Below are positions 7,028 through 13,835 of a DNA stretch of 13,835 nt, piece by piece. The notes beneath the pieces are model-generated. The model searched no databases. It saw only the letters and a list, made by a program, of their open reading frames with translations, and had not been told where the DNA came from. The stretch's first letter is position 1. Each line of letters opens with the position of its first letter. Source of the DNA: Actinomycetota bacterium (lineage in GTDB: Bacteria > Actinomycetota > Actinomycetes > Nanopelagicales > Nanopelagicaceae); the NCBI GenBank assembly GCA_009699765.1, contig WLNN01000018.1, forward strand, positions 1 to 13,835, given 5' to 3'. The translations under genes and the position numbers were made by a program.

Positions 7028-8062
7028 TCAACGGGCCTTCTTGTTGGAGCGGATCTTTTGCGACTCTCGGGGAGGCGCACACGACCCTCTCTCAACAAGG
7101 TGAACGTCCACCATTGAATGCTCTGGGTGCGAGGCGCTGCCGTCGCTGAGTTGCTTAATCATCAACTCCATTGCTTGGCTCCCCTGCAGGCGCGCATCGC
7201 GCGATATAACTGTGATGGGAGGGTTAATCAAATCTGCAAAATCATGGTCATCAAAACCAATTACTGAAATTTCTTGGGGTATTGAAACTTCGGCCTCACT
7301 AAGCGCATGAAGAGCGCCAAGAGTCATTAAGTTATTTGCGACAAAGACTGCTGTTGGAGGAGTATCAAGGGCAAGCAATTGCTTCATCGCTAAATTGCCA
7401 CCGGCTTCGGTGAAATCAGATTCAATAAAGAAGTCATGAATTACCTCGATTTTTGCCTTCTTCATAGCTTGACGGTAACCATCGGCTCGCTTCTTACCTG
7501 GAGTGGCTGAATTTGGTCCGCTGATCATCGCAATTTTGGAGTGACCATGACTAATCAAATGACCAGTAGCGAGTTCTGCACCTTTTGCGTTTTCAGCAAG
7601 AACCGAACTAAATCTTTCGCCGTCCTGAGTAACACGGTCAACGAAAACTATTGGCAGGCCAAATTGGCTAAAGAAAGCTGGTGCATGTTGTTCTTCGGTA
7701 CTTGGAGCCATGATTACTCCATCAACGCGTCCAAAGAGTTGGCTTAGGGCTTTTTCTTCGCGTTCGCGTATTGCTCCGGTATTGACCAGGAGAACCATGC
7801 GATCATCGCCAACAGCAGATTCTGCGCCTTCAACAATTGCGGCAAAAAATGGATTTGTAATATCAGGGACGACGATTGCGATTATTCCGGTGCGCCCAGA
7901 CTTCAAGTTTCGAGCAGCTGCACTTGGGCGATAATTTAATTCTGAGATCGCCTCGCGAATATCTTCAGCATTGCGAACTGTAAAACCACTGAGGTAGCGA
8001 GAAATTGTGGCGACGGAGACTCCTACACGTTTTGCAACATCTGTGATTGTTACAGTGGACAT
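7028..8062 (-). CDS. LacI-family transcriptional regulator
   Basis: A 344-residue LacI/GalR regulator of normal length. The N-terminal helix-turn-helix is I6-T-D-V-A-K-R-V-G-V-S-V-A-T-I-S-R (6-22). The hinge helix (47-56) contains L53, the position of the minor-groove-intercalating leucine. A periplasmic-binding-protein-like sensor domain fills the rest, with typical landmarks V-P-D-I-T-N-P-F-F and G-F-D-D. The ribosome site AGGAGG precedes the ATG at 8062. It is the first gene of the transporter cluster and is divergent from the ribokinase-like gene. It therefore probably controls both units from the shared 151-bp region, releasing DNA when a sugar or nucleoside ligand binds. The ligand cannot be read from the sequence. 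Confidence 0.95.
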   Translation of the reverse strand: MSTVTITDVAKRVGVSVATISRYLSGFTVRNAEDIREAISELNYRPSAAARNLKSGRTGIIAIVVPDITNPFFAAIVEGAESAVGDDRMVLLVNTGAIREREEKALSQLFGRVDGVIMAPSTEEQHAPAFFSQFGLPIVFVDRVTQDGERFSSVLAENAKGAELATGHLISHGHSKIAMISGPNSATPGKKRADGYRQAMKKAKIEVIHDFFIESDFTEAGGNLAMKQLLALDTPPTAVFVANNLMTLGALHALSEAEVSIPQEISVIGFDDHDFADLINPPITVISRDARLQGSQAMELMIKQLSDGSASHPEHSMVDVHLVERGSCAPPRESQKIRSNKKAR

Positions 8063-8123
8063 CGTCGACCTCCTATCAACTTTGATATTCGCTACCGTTA
8101 AATAGTCACCAGCAAATATTTAC

Positions 8124-8137
8124 TGATAACGATTGCA
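8124..8137. promoter_or_regulatory. Candidate LacI-family operator in the divergent intergenic region
   Basis: TGATAACGATTGCA matches the general LacI-family operator pattern TGNAANCGNTTNCA with one mismatch and has the central CG typical of the family. It lies about 62 bp upstream of the lacI-type start and 77 bp upstream of the ribokinase-like start, so it could control both directions. A direct repeat GATAAC occurs at 8125-8130 and 8138-8143. I saw no second clear operator in 8063-8213. Confidence 0.5.
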
Positions 8138-8162
8138 GATAACCTATATCCTGGAGTAGATT
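8133..8162 (+). promoter_or_regulatory. Tentative promoter for the ribokinase-like gene
   Basis: TTGCAG (8133-8138) could be a -35 element and TAGATT (8157-8162) a -10 element with 18-bp spacing, about 50 nt upstream of the ATG. The -35 overlaps the candidate operator, which would fit repression. Match quality is modest and the choice is uncertain. No convincing promoter for the lacI-type direction could be picked. Confidence 0.25.
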
Positions 8163-8213
8163 CCGTCTAGAGCGTTTAGCCTTTATTTATCTGATTGTAA
8201 TAAGGAGCGATTT

Positions 8214-9155
8214 ATGTCAGCAGAATCACATCCAGAATCATCACATCTGGTAGTTGTTGGCAGCACGATGATCGACATGCTCGCTTATACAAATAAAGTT
8301 CCACATGCAGGCGAAACTGTTATTGGAGAAAAATTCGCACTGGGCTTTGGAGGCAAGGGCGCAAACCAAGCAGTGATGGCGAGACGTTTTGGTATCAAAG
8401 TCTCTATGGTTAACACACTTGGTGACGATGTATTTGGCGACACTACACTCACTAATTTCCAAGAGCAAGGTATCGACACAACATTTGTTGCACGAACATC
8501 TGGAGCTAGCGGTGTTGCTCCGATCTGGGTCGAACCTGACGGGACAAATAGAATAATTTGTGTGCCTGGTGCGAATAATGCGATGACTCCCGCTCAAGCT
8601 AAATCTGCACTTGAGAGTTTAAAGAGTTACCAAATCGTTATAGGTCAGCTAGAAATTCCTCAAGTTGTTACAACTCAAGCATTTATTTCCGCCCACCAAC
8701 ATGGCGCAATTACAATTCTTAACCCCGCACCTTTTGCAGAAATTTCACCCGATCTTATTGCGGCAAGTGATTGGATAATTCCTAACGAAACAGAGTTTGC
8801 TGCAATGCACCCTCAAGGTCTCGAACCAACAAGTGATGAAATAATTCTTGAACTCGCAGCGGCGCTAAAAACTCGATTTGCGGTAACTCTTGGCGAGAAA
8901 GGTGCAGCGCTTACTACCCTCGATGGCCGAGTAATTCGCGTTAGCGCCCCTACTGTAAAAGCCATCGATACCACTGGGGCTGGAGATGCTTTCGTAGGCT
9001 CATTTGCGGTAGCTCTCGCTCTTGGATACTCAGAGGAACAGGCGCTATCGCTGGGATGTGCATGTGCATCTGATAGCGTCACTAGACTGGGCACTCAATC
9101 GTCCTATCCAACACCTGCGCAGGCCGCGACGATTCTCGCATCAATCGCAGGGTGA
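8214..9155 (+). CDS. rbsK: Ribokinase-like PfkB carbohydrate kinase
   Basis: A 313-residue PfkB-family kinase, close to RbsK in length and motifs. It has N-terminal G16-S-T-M-I-D21, the sugar-binding signature GGKGANQAV (46-54), N-P-A-P (170-173), P-N-E-T-E (190-194), and the ATP-binding and catalytic signature D252-T-T-G-A-G-D258-A-F with D258 as the expected base. The expected reaction is phosphorylation of ribose to ribose 5-phosphate in the cytoplasm. A ribonucleoside kinase activity within the same superfamily cannot be excluded. AAGGAG stands about 7 nt before the ATG. The gene is divergent from the lacI-type regulator and shares its control region. This ties it to the transporter cluster, where it could recover ribose freed from nucleosides or directly imported. 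Confidence 0.88.
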   Translation: MSAESHPESSHLVVVGSTMIDMLAYTNKVPHAGETVIGEKFALGFGGKGANQAVMARRFGIKVSMVNTLGDDVFGDTTLTNFQEQGIDTTFVARTSGASGVAPIWVEPDGTNRIICVPGANNAMTPAQAKSALESLKSYQIVIGQLEIPQVVTTQAFISAHQHGAITILNPAPFAEISPDLIAASDWIIPNETEFAAMHPQGLEPTSDEIILELAAALKTRFAVTLGEKGAALTTLDGRVIRVSAPTVKAIDTTGAGDAFVGSFAVALALGYSEEQALSLGCACASDSVTRLGTQSSYPTPAQAATILASIAG

Positions 9156-9178
9156 ATTAAGAAAGTAGAGGATTTCTC

Positions 9179-9667
9179 GTGGCAGATTCCAGTTTCGATG
9201 TTGTCTCCAAGATTGATCGTATGGAGCTCGATAACGCTATCAACCAAGCAATCCGTGAGATTGATACTCGATTTGATTTTAAGAACACCGGTACTTCAGT
9301 CGAACTCTCCGGTGAGACCATCAAGATTGAAGCTGGCACCGAAGAACGAGCAAAGGCAGCTTTAGAAGTTGTAAAAGAGAAGATGATCAAGCGCGGTGTC
9401 TCCCTAAAGCATCTCGATTCGGGCGAACCGCAACTTTCAGGAAAGATTTATAAAATCGCTTGCACTCTTAAAGAAGGAATCTCAACAGAGAATGCGAAGA
9501 AGATTGCAAAGTTTCTTCGTGATGAGGGACCAAAGACAATTAAGACGCAGATTCAAGGAGATGAACTTCGCGTTTCATCAAAGAGTCGTGATGATCTTCA
9601 GGATGCAATCCAGCAGATAAAAGAAGGTCCATTCGACTTCGCTGTTCAATTTACTAATTACCGTTAA
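9179..9667 (+). CDS. yajQ: YajQ-family nucleotide-binding protein
   Basis: A 162-residue cytoplasmic protein matching the YajQ family end to end. It begins M-A-D-S-S-F-D-V-V-S-K (1-11), then D-N-A-I-N-Q and R-F-D-F-K-N-T-G (30-38), and ends F-D-F-A-V-Q-F-T-N-Y-R. Family members fold as two ferredoxin-like domains and bind nucleic acid. A Xanthomonas homologue binds cyclic di-GMP, but the role in Actinobacteria is not established. The start is GTG at 9179, chosen because it gives the family's exact N terminus and has AGAGGA just upstream. It begins 23 nt after the ribokinase-like gene and its stop overlaps the next ATG by 1 nt, so it may be co-transcribed on both sides. Confidence 0.95.
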   Translation: MADSSFDVVSKIDRMELDNAINQAIREIDTRFDFKNTGTSVELSGETIKIEAGTEERAKAALEVVKEKMIKRGVSLKHLDSGEPQLSGKIYKIACTLKEGISTENAKKIAKFLRDEGPKTIKTQIQGDELRVSSKSRDDLQDAIQQIKEGPFDFAVQFTNYR

Positions 9668-10566
9668 TGGCTGCTAGAAGCGAGAAATCGCTTGGGCTAA
9701 TTTTTGGCTTGAGCGCCTATGTACTTTGGGGGCTCTTCCCGCTTTATTGGCCGCTTCTCAAGCCTGCCAGCGCCTATGAGATCGTTGCTCACCGTGCAGT
9801 TTGGACTTTGGTTTTCTGTTTAATTGTTCTCGCCTTTCATAAGAAATTGCGCCATACGGTGGCGCAGCTAAAGAAGCCAAGAATTTTCTTTGGCTTGCTG
9901 GCTACATCAGTTTTAATCTCAATTAATTGGATTACCTATATTTGGGCAACAAATGCCGGCCATGTAGTTGAAGCCTCTTTGGGTTATTACATCAATCCTC
10001 TTGTCATAATTGCATTTGGAGTTCTCCTACTTAAAGAGAAAATGCGCACCGGACAGTGGATTGCAGTAGGCATTGCAACTATTGGAGTTGCAGTCCTTAC
10101 GTATGATTACGGTCGCCTACCCTGGATTGCTATTGCTCTTGCGCTTTCTTGGGGAAGTTATGGAGTAATCAAGAAAGTCCTTGGCTTAGGAGCCCTCGAA
10201 GGACTGACCATTGAAACAATGATCAGTCTTCTCCCCTATGCAATTTTTTTAGTTCTCCTTGAGAACAACGGCACTGGACAGTTTGGGCATCACGTCGGAC
10301 TATCAATTCTCTTGCTCAGCGCCGGTGCCATCACTGCAATTCCGTTATTGCTCTTTAACGGTTCGACCACTCGATTGCCTTATACGGTTATTGGATTAAT
10401 GCAGTACATCACTCCGACAATTCAATTCTCGATTGGAGTCTGGGTACGCCATGAAGCGATGCCAGCTGCGCGTTGGATTGGTTTCTTATTTATTTGGCTT
10501 GCACTTATTACCTTGGCATTTGATCTAGTGAGATCAAGCCGTGCGGTCAATAATCGCGTCGCATAG
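9667..10566 (+). CDS. rarD: RarD-type EamA-family transporter
   Basis: A 299-residue membrane protein with about ten hydrophobic helices, as expected for a double EamA permease. RarD landmarks are A17-Y-V-L-W-G-L-F-P-L-Y-W, E38-I-V-A-H-R-A-V-W46, N87-W-I-T-Y-I-W-A-T-N with V-E-A-S-L-G-Y-Y-I-N-P-L (101-112), and a late G-L-M-Q-Y-I-T-P-T helix. The substrate is unknown; the E. coli name refers to a chloramphenicol phenotype. The ATG overlaps the yajQ stop by 1 nt (TAATG) with no clear ribosome site, so translational coupling is likely. Its last 33 bp overlap the end of the convergent polyprenyl synthase gene. Confidence 0.93.
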   Translation: MAARSEKSLGLIFGLSAYVLWGLFPLYWPLLKPASAYEIVAHRAVWTLVFCLIVLAFHKKLRHTVAQLKKPRIFFGLLATSVLISINWITYIWATNAGHVVEASLGYYINPLVIIAFGVLLLKEKMRTGQWIAVGIATIGVAVLTYDYGRLPWIAIALALSWGSYGVIKKVLGLGALEGLTIETMISLLPYAIFLVLLENNGTGQFGHHVGLSILLLSAGAITAIPLLLFNGSTTRLPYTVIGLMQYITPTIQFSIGVWVRHEAMPAARWIGFLFIWLALITLAFDLVRSSRAVNNRVA

Positions 10567-11538
10567 CGAATAAAGAGCACCAGTCACTTCATTTACCGGT
10601 AGCGGGCCGAGCGCCTTGCGTGCATCTTGTGCATACTGCAAAGTCTGCTGACGTGAAAGCTCTAACGCAGGGTGTGTGCGAAGTGCATTAATCACCTTTG
10701 CTACAAGTTCTTCATCCTTAATTGGTGCCTTCAGCAGCGCAATTAACTTCGCATCTTCTGGGCGATTCATGGCGATGACATTTAATGTAACAAGAGTTGG
10801 AACGCCTTCACGTAAATCAGTTCCGGGAGTCTTTCCTGATTCATGTGATTCGGAGGCAATATCAATAACATCATCGACTAACTGAAAAGCGACGCCAATC
10901 TTCTCTCCAAAGATTGTCAGCGTTTCTTTAATCTCATCTGGTGCGCCAGAGACCATTGCACCAAATCGCGCAGATGCTGAAATCAACGAGCCTGTCTTAT
11001 CGGCGACAACAGAGAGGTAGTGCTCCAGTGGATCTTGGCCTGCATTAGGTCCTTGTGTCTCCATAATTTGTCCGATAACAAGACGCTCGAAGGTGTGTGC
11101 CTGCAAACGAACTGCCTCTGGTCCAATATCTGCAAGAAGCGCTGAAACTTTTGCGAAGAGATAATCACCAGTCAAGATTGCAACAGTATTACCCCAACGA
11201 TTATTGGCGCTCTCAACCCCTCGGCGAAGTGGTGCCTCGTCCATAACATCATCGTGATACAAAGTTGCAACGTGCGTTAATTCGCAAACTGCTGCCGATT
11301 CGATAATACCTTTACGATTTTTATCGCCGTAATGTGATGCAAGTAGAGTCAATAGCGGACGTAATCTCTTTCCACCGGCGGCTACAAGGTGCCTAGAAGT
11401 CTCTTCTACCAATGGATATGGGCCTCTTATATGGCTACGGAGAAGGTTCTCTACCGTTGCCATACCGACTAAGAGCTCTGCCTCGAGGGCAGGGTCCATA
11501 CCTGGAATACCTAAAGCAGAAACTGACTTGCTAGTCAT
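10534..11538 (-). CDS. Long-chain polyprenyl diphosphate synthase (probably menaquinone side chain)
   Basis: A 334-residue trans-isoprenyl diphosphate synthase. It shows G56-K-R-L-R-P, the first aspartate-rich motif D96-D-V-M-D100, and the second D222-D-V-I-D226 preceded by F-Q-L. It also has G-D-Y-L-F (124-128) and K-T-G-S-L (181-185). Small residues A91 and T92 occupy the positions five and four before the first aspartate motif, where short-chain synthases carry bulky side chains, so a long-chain product is expected. It condenses isopentenyl diphosphate with an allylic primer. Its ATG overlaps the nuoN stop by 1 nt (TAATG) without a visible ribosome site. This linkage to complex I is common in Actinobacteria and suggests the product becomes the tail of menaquinone, the electron acceptor of complex I. 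Exact chain length cannot be read. Confidence 0.93.
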   Translation of the reverse strand: MTSKSVSALGIPGMDPALEAELLVGMATVENLLRSHIRGPYPLVEETSRHLVAAGGKRLRPLLTLLASHYGDKNRKGIIESAAVCELTHVATLYHDDVMDEAPLRRGVESANNRWGNTVAILTGDYLFAKVSALLADIGPEAVRLQAHTFERLVIGQIMETQGPNAGQDPLEHYLSVVADKTGSLISASARFGAMVSGAPDEIKETLTIFGEKIGVAFQLVDDVIDIASESHESGKTPGTDLREGVPTLVTLNVIAMNRPEDAKLIALLKAPIKDEELVAKVINALRTHPALELSRQQTLQYAQDARKALGPLPVNEVTGALYSLCDAIIDRTA

Positions 11539-13055
11539 TAGCGAAGAAAGGTTGCAGTCGTTGCGATTAAGTTAATGAGGGGCGCTGGGAATACACCTAG
11601 AGCAAGAGTCACGATAGCTGAGAATGCAATTGTTGAAGTAGTGAGCGCCGATGGGATTACGACGCTCGTCCCGTCTTCAACTGGATCCTTGAAGAACATT
11701 AAAACGATTACACGGATGTAGAAGAATGCTGCGATTGCAGAAGAAAGAACACCTGCAATTAGAATGGCAAGACTTCCTGATTGATATGCTGCAGAGAAGA
11801 TTGAGAATTTTCCGATAAATCCGCTTGTCATAGGGATTCCGGCAAATGCCAATAAGAAGAAGGCAAATGTTCCAGCAACAATTGGCGAACGCTTTCCTAG
11901 TCCGCTCCAACGGTTTAAGTCAGTTACTTCACCAGCTGAATCTCGCACCAAAGTAACGATTGCAAAACCGCCGACTGTCGCGAGACCATATGCAAAAAGA
12001 TAGAAGATGGTGGCATCAAGGCCTGATTTACTGAGAGCAATGACACCCGCGAGCAAGAATCCCGCATGGGCAATTGATGAATAAGCGAGCATGCGCTTTA
12101 CATCTTTTTGTGCGATAGCAACGAGGGATCCAAAGACCATGGTTGCAATTGCAATAACTATCATCGCTGGTTTCCATTGCCACTCGGCATTTGCAAAAGC
12201 TACGTAGAAGATACGGAGAATTGCACCGAATGCTGCAACTTTGGTTGCTGCCGCCATAAATGCTGTTACAGGTGTTGGTGAGCCCTGATAAACATCTGGA
12301 GACCAAGCATGGAATGGGAAAGCGCCAATTTTAAAGAGAAGTCCAACAGAGATAAGCGCGATACCAATTAAGAGAAATACGTCGTTTGCGGTGCCACCTG
12401 TGATTGCAGCTTGAATGCCGGCAAATGTCAGTGATGATGAATATCCATATAGGAACGCTGCACCAAAGAGGAAGAATGCTGATGAAAAAGCGCCTAGCAG
12501 GAAGTACTTCAGCGCTGCTTCTTGTGAAGCAAGGCGGCGGTAACGTGAGAGGCCGGCCATCAAATAGAGCGGCAAAGAGAGCATTTCAAGTGCGACAAAG
12601 AGAGTAATTAGATCACTCGCTAGTGGGAATAGAAGCATTCCAGCAACTGCAAAGAGTGTAAGTGGGAAAACTTCAGTTGTCTTCGTACTCGCTTGGTGTG
12701 CTTGACGTTCTTCCAATGAACCAGGAACTGCAGCTGCAGCTGCGGTGAAGTTATCCTGGTCTGCAATTAAGAAAATTGAGATAAGTGAAATAATTAGAAT
12801 TGAACCTTGAAGAAGAACTCCAGCGCCATCGAAAGTAAGTGATGACATCGCTGCTGAAGTTGATCCCTGATTGCGAACCCGAATCAATTGAGCAAGTGCA
12901 ATAACAATTGTGGCGACTGCAACAAATAGCTGTGCAGCTGCACGTGCAGTGCTGCGAACGAATGCTTCGATTAGTACGCCAACGAGTGCTCCAGCGAGAA
13001 CAATCAGCATCGGTGCTAGCAGCGCATAATCGAGAACTGGAGCTGAAAATGTCAT
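11538..13055 (-). CDS. nuoN: NADH-quinone oxidoreductase subunit N
   Basis: A 505-residue antiporter-like membrane subunit of complex I, with around 14 hydrophobic helices. Proton-path residues of the family are in place: E157 in A-L-E-M-L-S-L-P-L-Y, K242 in F-K-I-G-A-F-P-F-H-A-W, and K272 in A-T-K-V-A-A-F-G. The block K-R-M-L-A-Y-S-S-I-A-H-A-G-F (320-333) is also typical. A polar segment at about residues 100-130 (rich in A, Q, T, K and E) between helices appears in actinobacterial NuoN but not in E. coli. The ATG immediately follows the nuoM stop codon (TAG-ATG), and the polyprenyl synthase gene overlaps its end by 1 nt. It couples quinone reduction to proton translocation with NuoL and NuoM. 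Confidence 0.97.
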   Translation of the reverse strand: MTFSAPVLDYALLAPMLIVLAGALVGVLIEAFVRSTARAAAQLFVAVATIVIALAQLIRVRNQGSTSAAMSSLTFDGAGVLLQGSILIISLISIFLIADQDNFTAAAAAVPGSLEERQAHQASTKTTEVFPLTLFAVAGMLLFPLASDLITLFVALEMLSLPLYLMAGLSRYRRLASQEAALKYFLLGAFSSAFFLFGAAFLYGYSSSLTFAGIQAAITGGTANDVFLLIGIALISVGLLFKIGAFPFHAWSPDVYQGSPTPVTAFMAAATKVAAFGAILRIFYVAFANAEWQWKPAMIVIAIATMVFGSLVAIAQKDVKRMLAYSSIAHAGFLLAGVIALSKSGLDATIFYLFAYGLATVGGFAIVTLVRDSAGEVTDLNRWSGLGKRSPIVAGTFAFFLLAFAGIPMTSGFIGKFSIFSAAYQSGSLAILIAGVLSSAIAAFFYIRVIVLMFFKDPVEDGTSVVIPSALTTSTIAFSAIVTLALGVFPAPLINLIATTATFLR

Positions 13056-13835
13056 CTACTTACCTACATTCATTGTTGGAGCAGGATCTGAAAACCCTGC
13101 GGTCTCAATAACATGAGCCGATGCTGGATTGATAATGTTGAGTAGTGGCGATGGATAGAAGCCGAGTGCAATGATCACTGCCATTACTGGTGCAATTGCT
13201 ATCTTCTCGCGAAGGTTTAAATCTGGAAGATTCTCATTGCCCGGAGTTGTTGGTCCATGAAGCGCCTTCTGCACTGGAATCAAAATGTACAAAGCAGCTA
13301 GAACGATTCCGAAGGTGGCAATGACTGCGGCTACTGGGTATCGAGTATAAGTACCAACAAGGACTAAGAACTCAGAGACGAAACTTGATAGACCAGGCAA
13401 AGCAAGTGAAGACATTCCTGCGATGAAGAACATCCATGCCATAACTGGCGTTACTCGCTGCAATCCCCCGAAATCAGAGATAGTTGATGAACCGCGACGA
13501 GAAATCATCCAACCGCCGACTATAAAGAGCGCTGCAGTAGAGAAGCCGTGATTGAACATATAGAGAGTCGCGCCGGAATGGCCCTGAGTGGTCATCGCAA
13601 AAATGCCCATGGTGATAAATCCAAAGTGAGAGATAGATGTGTATGCAATCAAACGCTTGAGGTCACGTGCTCCAATTGCAAGGAATGCACCGCAAAGAAT
13701 TGAGATAACTGATAAGACAATGATCATCGGTGTAAAAGTTTTTGATGCATCAGGGAAGATTGTGATGCAGAAACGAATCATTCCGAATGTGCCAACTTTG
13801 TCGAGAACACCGAGCAAGAGAACTGATGTACCTGC
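13056..13835 (-). CDS. nuoM: NADH-quinone oxidoreductase subunit M, C-terminal part (cut by window edge)
   Basis: The frame is open from the window end for 259 residues and its true start lies outside; codons before the TTG at 13817 are in frame and look like NuoM. Visible landmarks are L-D-K13-V-G-T-F-G-M-I-R-F, where K13 corresponds to a conserved intramembrane lysine of the family, and D-L-K-R-L-I-A-Y-T-S-I-S-H-F-G (58-72). Also present are Y-M-F-N-H-G and L-P-G-L-S-S-F-V-S-E-F (146-156). Several further hydrophobic helices follow. This is one of the three antiporter-like proton-pumping subunits of complex I. It lies directly upstream of nuoN, the conserved order at the end of nuo operons, with nuoL expected just beyond the window. 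Confidence 0.95.
   Translation of the reverse strand, partial: AGTSVLLLGVLDKVGTFGMIRFCITIFPDASKTFTPMIIVLSVISILCGAFLAIGARDLKRLIAYTSISHFGFITMGIFAMTTQGHSGATLYMFNHGFSTAALFIVGGWMISRRGSSTISDFGGLQRVTPVMAWMFFIAGMSSLALPGLSSFVSEFLVLVGTYTRYPVAAVIATFGIVLAALYILIPVQKALHGPTTPGNENLPDLNLREKIAIAPVMAVIIALGFYPSPLLNIINPASAHVIETAGFSDPAPTMNVGK

Noticed and set aside
8090..8103. Second LacI-family operator centred on CG at 8096-8097
   Set aside because: Too many mismatches to the TGNAANCGNTTNCA pattern (about five of ten fixed positions).
13056..13817. Short NuoM-like gene starting with TTG at 13817
   Set aside because: The frame is open to the window edge and the preceding codons continue NuoM similarity, so it is a truncated view of full nuoM.
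1..13835. CRISPR array, insertion sequence, phage or defence genes
   Set aside because: No regular direct repeats, transposase-like frames or terminal repeats were seen; all coding sequence fits housekeeping or transport families.

Overview
The window looks like a streamlined, moderate-GC actinobacterial chromosome, plausibly a freshwater acI/Nanopelagicales-type organism. This is inference. It rests on the actinobacterial order nuoM-nuoN-polyprenyl synthase, on transporter permeases with the long actinobacterial architecture, on base composition below the usual actinobacterial range by eye, and on very tight packing (TAATG stop/start overlaps, a convergent 3' overlap, and no gene-free stretch above about 150 bases). 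No rRNA, tRNA, mobile element or CRISPR was seen.

Left part (1-8062, minus strand, so read right to left): a nucleoside-type uptake cluster. Its order is a LacI-family repressor, a BMP-family (PnrA-like) secreted binding protein, a double ABC ATPase, two BPD_transp_2 permeases, a divergent member of the queuosine-salvage (QNG1/DUF2419) family, a nucleoside 2-deoxyribosyltransferase-family enzyme, and a partial MFS transporter that leaves the window. Most junctions are 1-nt overlaps or gaps of at most 15 nt. The exceptions are a 73-nt gap after the binding-protein gene, which holds a strong RNA hairpin, the short lacI/binding-protein leader, and the gap before the MFS gene. A ribokinase-like PfkB sugar kinase is divergently transcribed from the 151-bp region upstream of lacI, where a LacI-family-like operator sits. 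A plausible reading is that nucleosides (possibly modified ones) are imported, phosphorylated by the kinase or by another kinase, and split by the two N-glycosidic-bond enzymes, with the PfkB kinase feeding ribose to central metabolism.

Middle (8214-10566, plus strand): ribokinase, a YajQ-family nucleotide-binding protein with a GTG start, and a RarD-type EamA transporter overlapping yajQ by 1 nt.

Right part (10534-13835, minus strand): the end of a complex I operon. It holds the C-terminal part of NuoM (cut by the window edge), complete NuoN, and a long-chain polyprenyl diphosphate synthase that probably makes the menaquinone side chain. The synthase gene converges on and overlaps rarD by 33 bp.

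The most interesting item is the pair of nucleoside/nucleotide N-glycosidase-type genes at the end of a BMP-type ABC operon. The QNG1-family protein keeps the overall family pattern but has changed several residues that I recall as conserved in the human enzyme, so its substrate is open.
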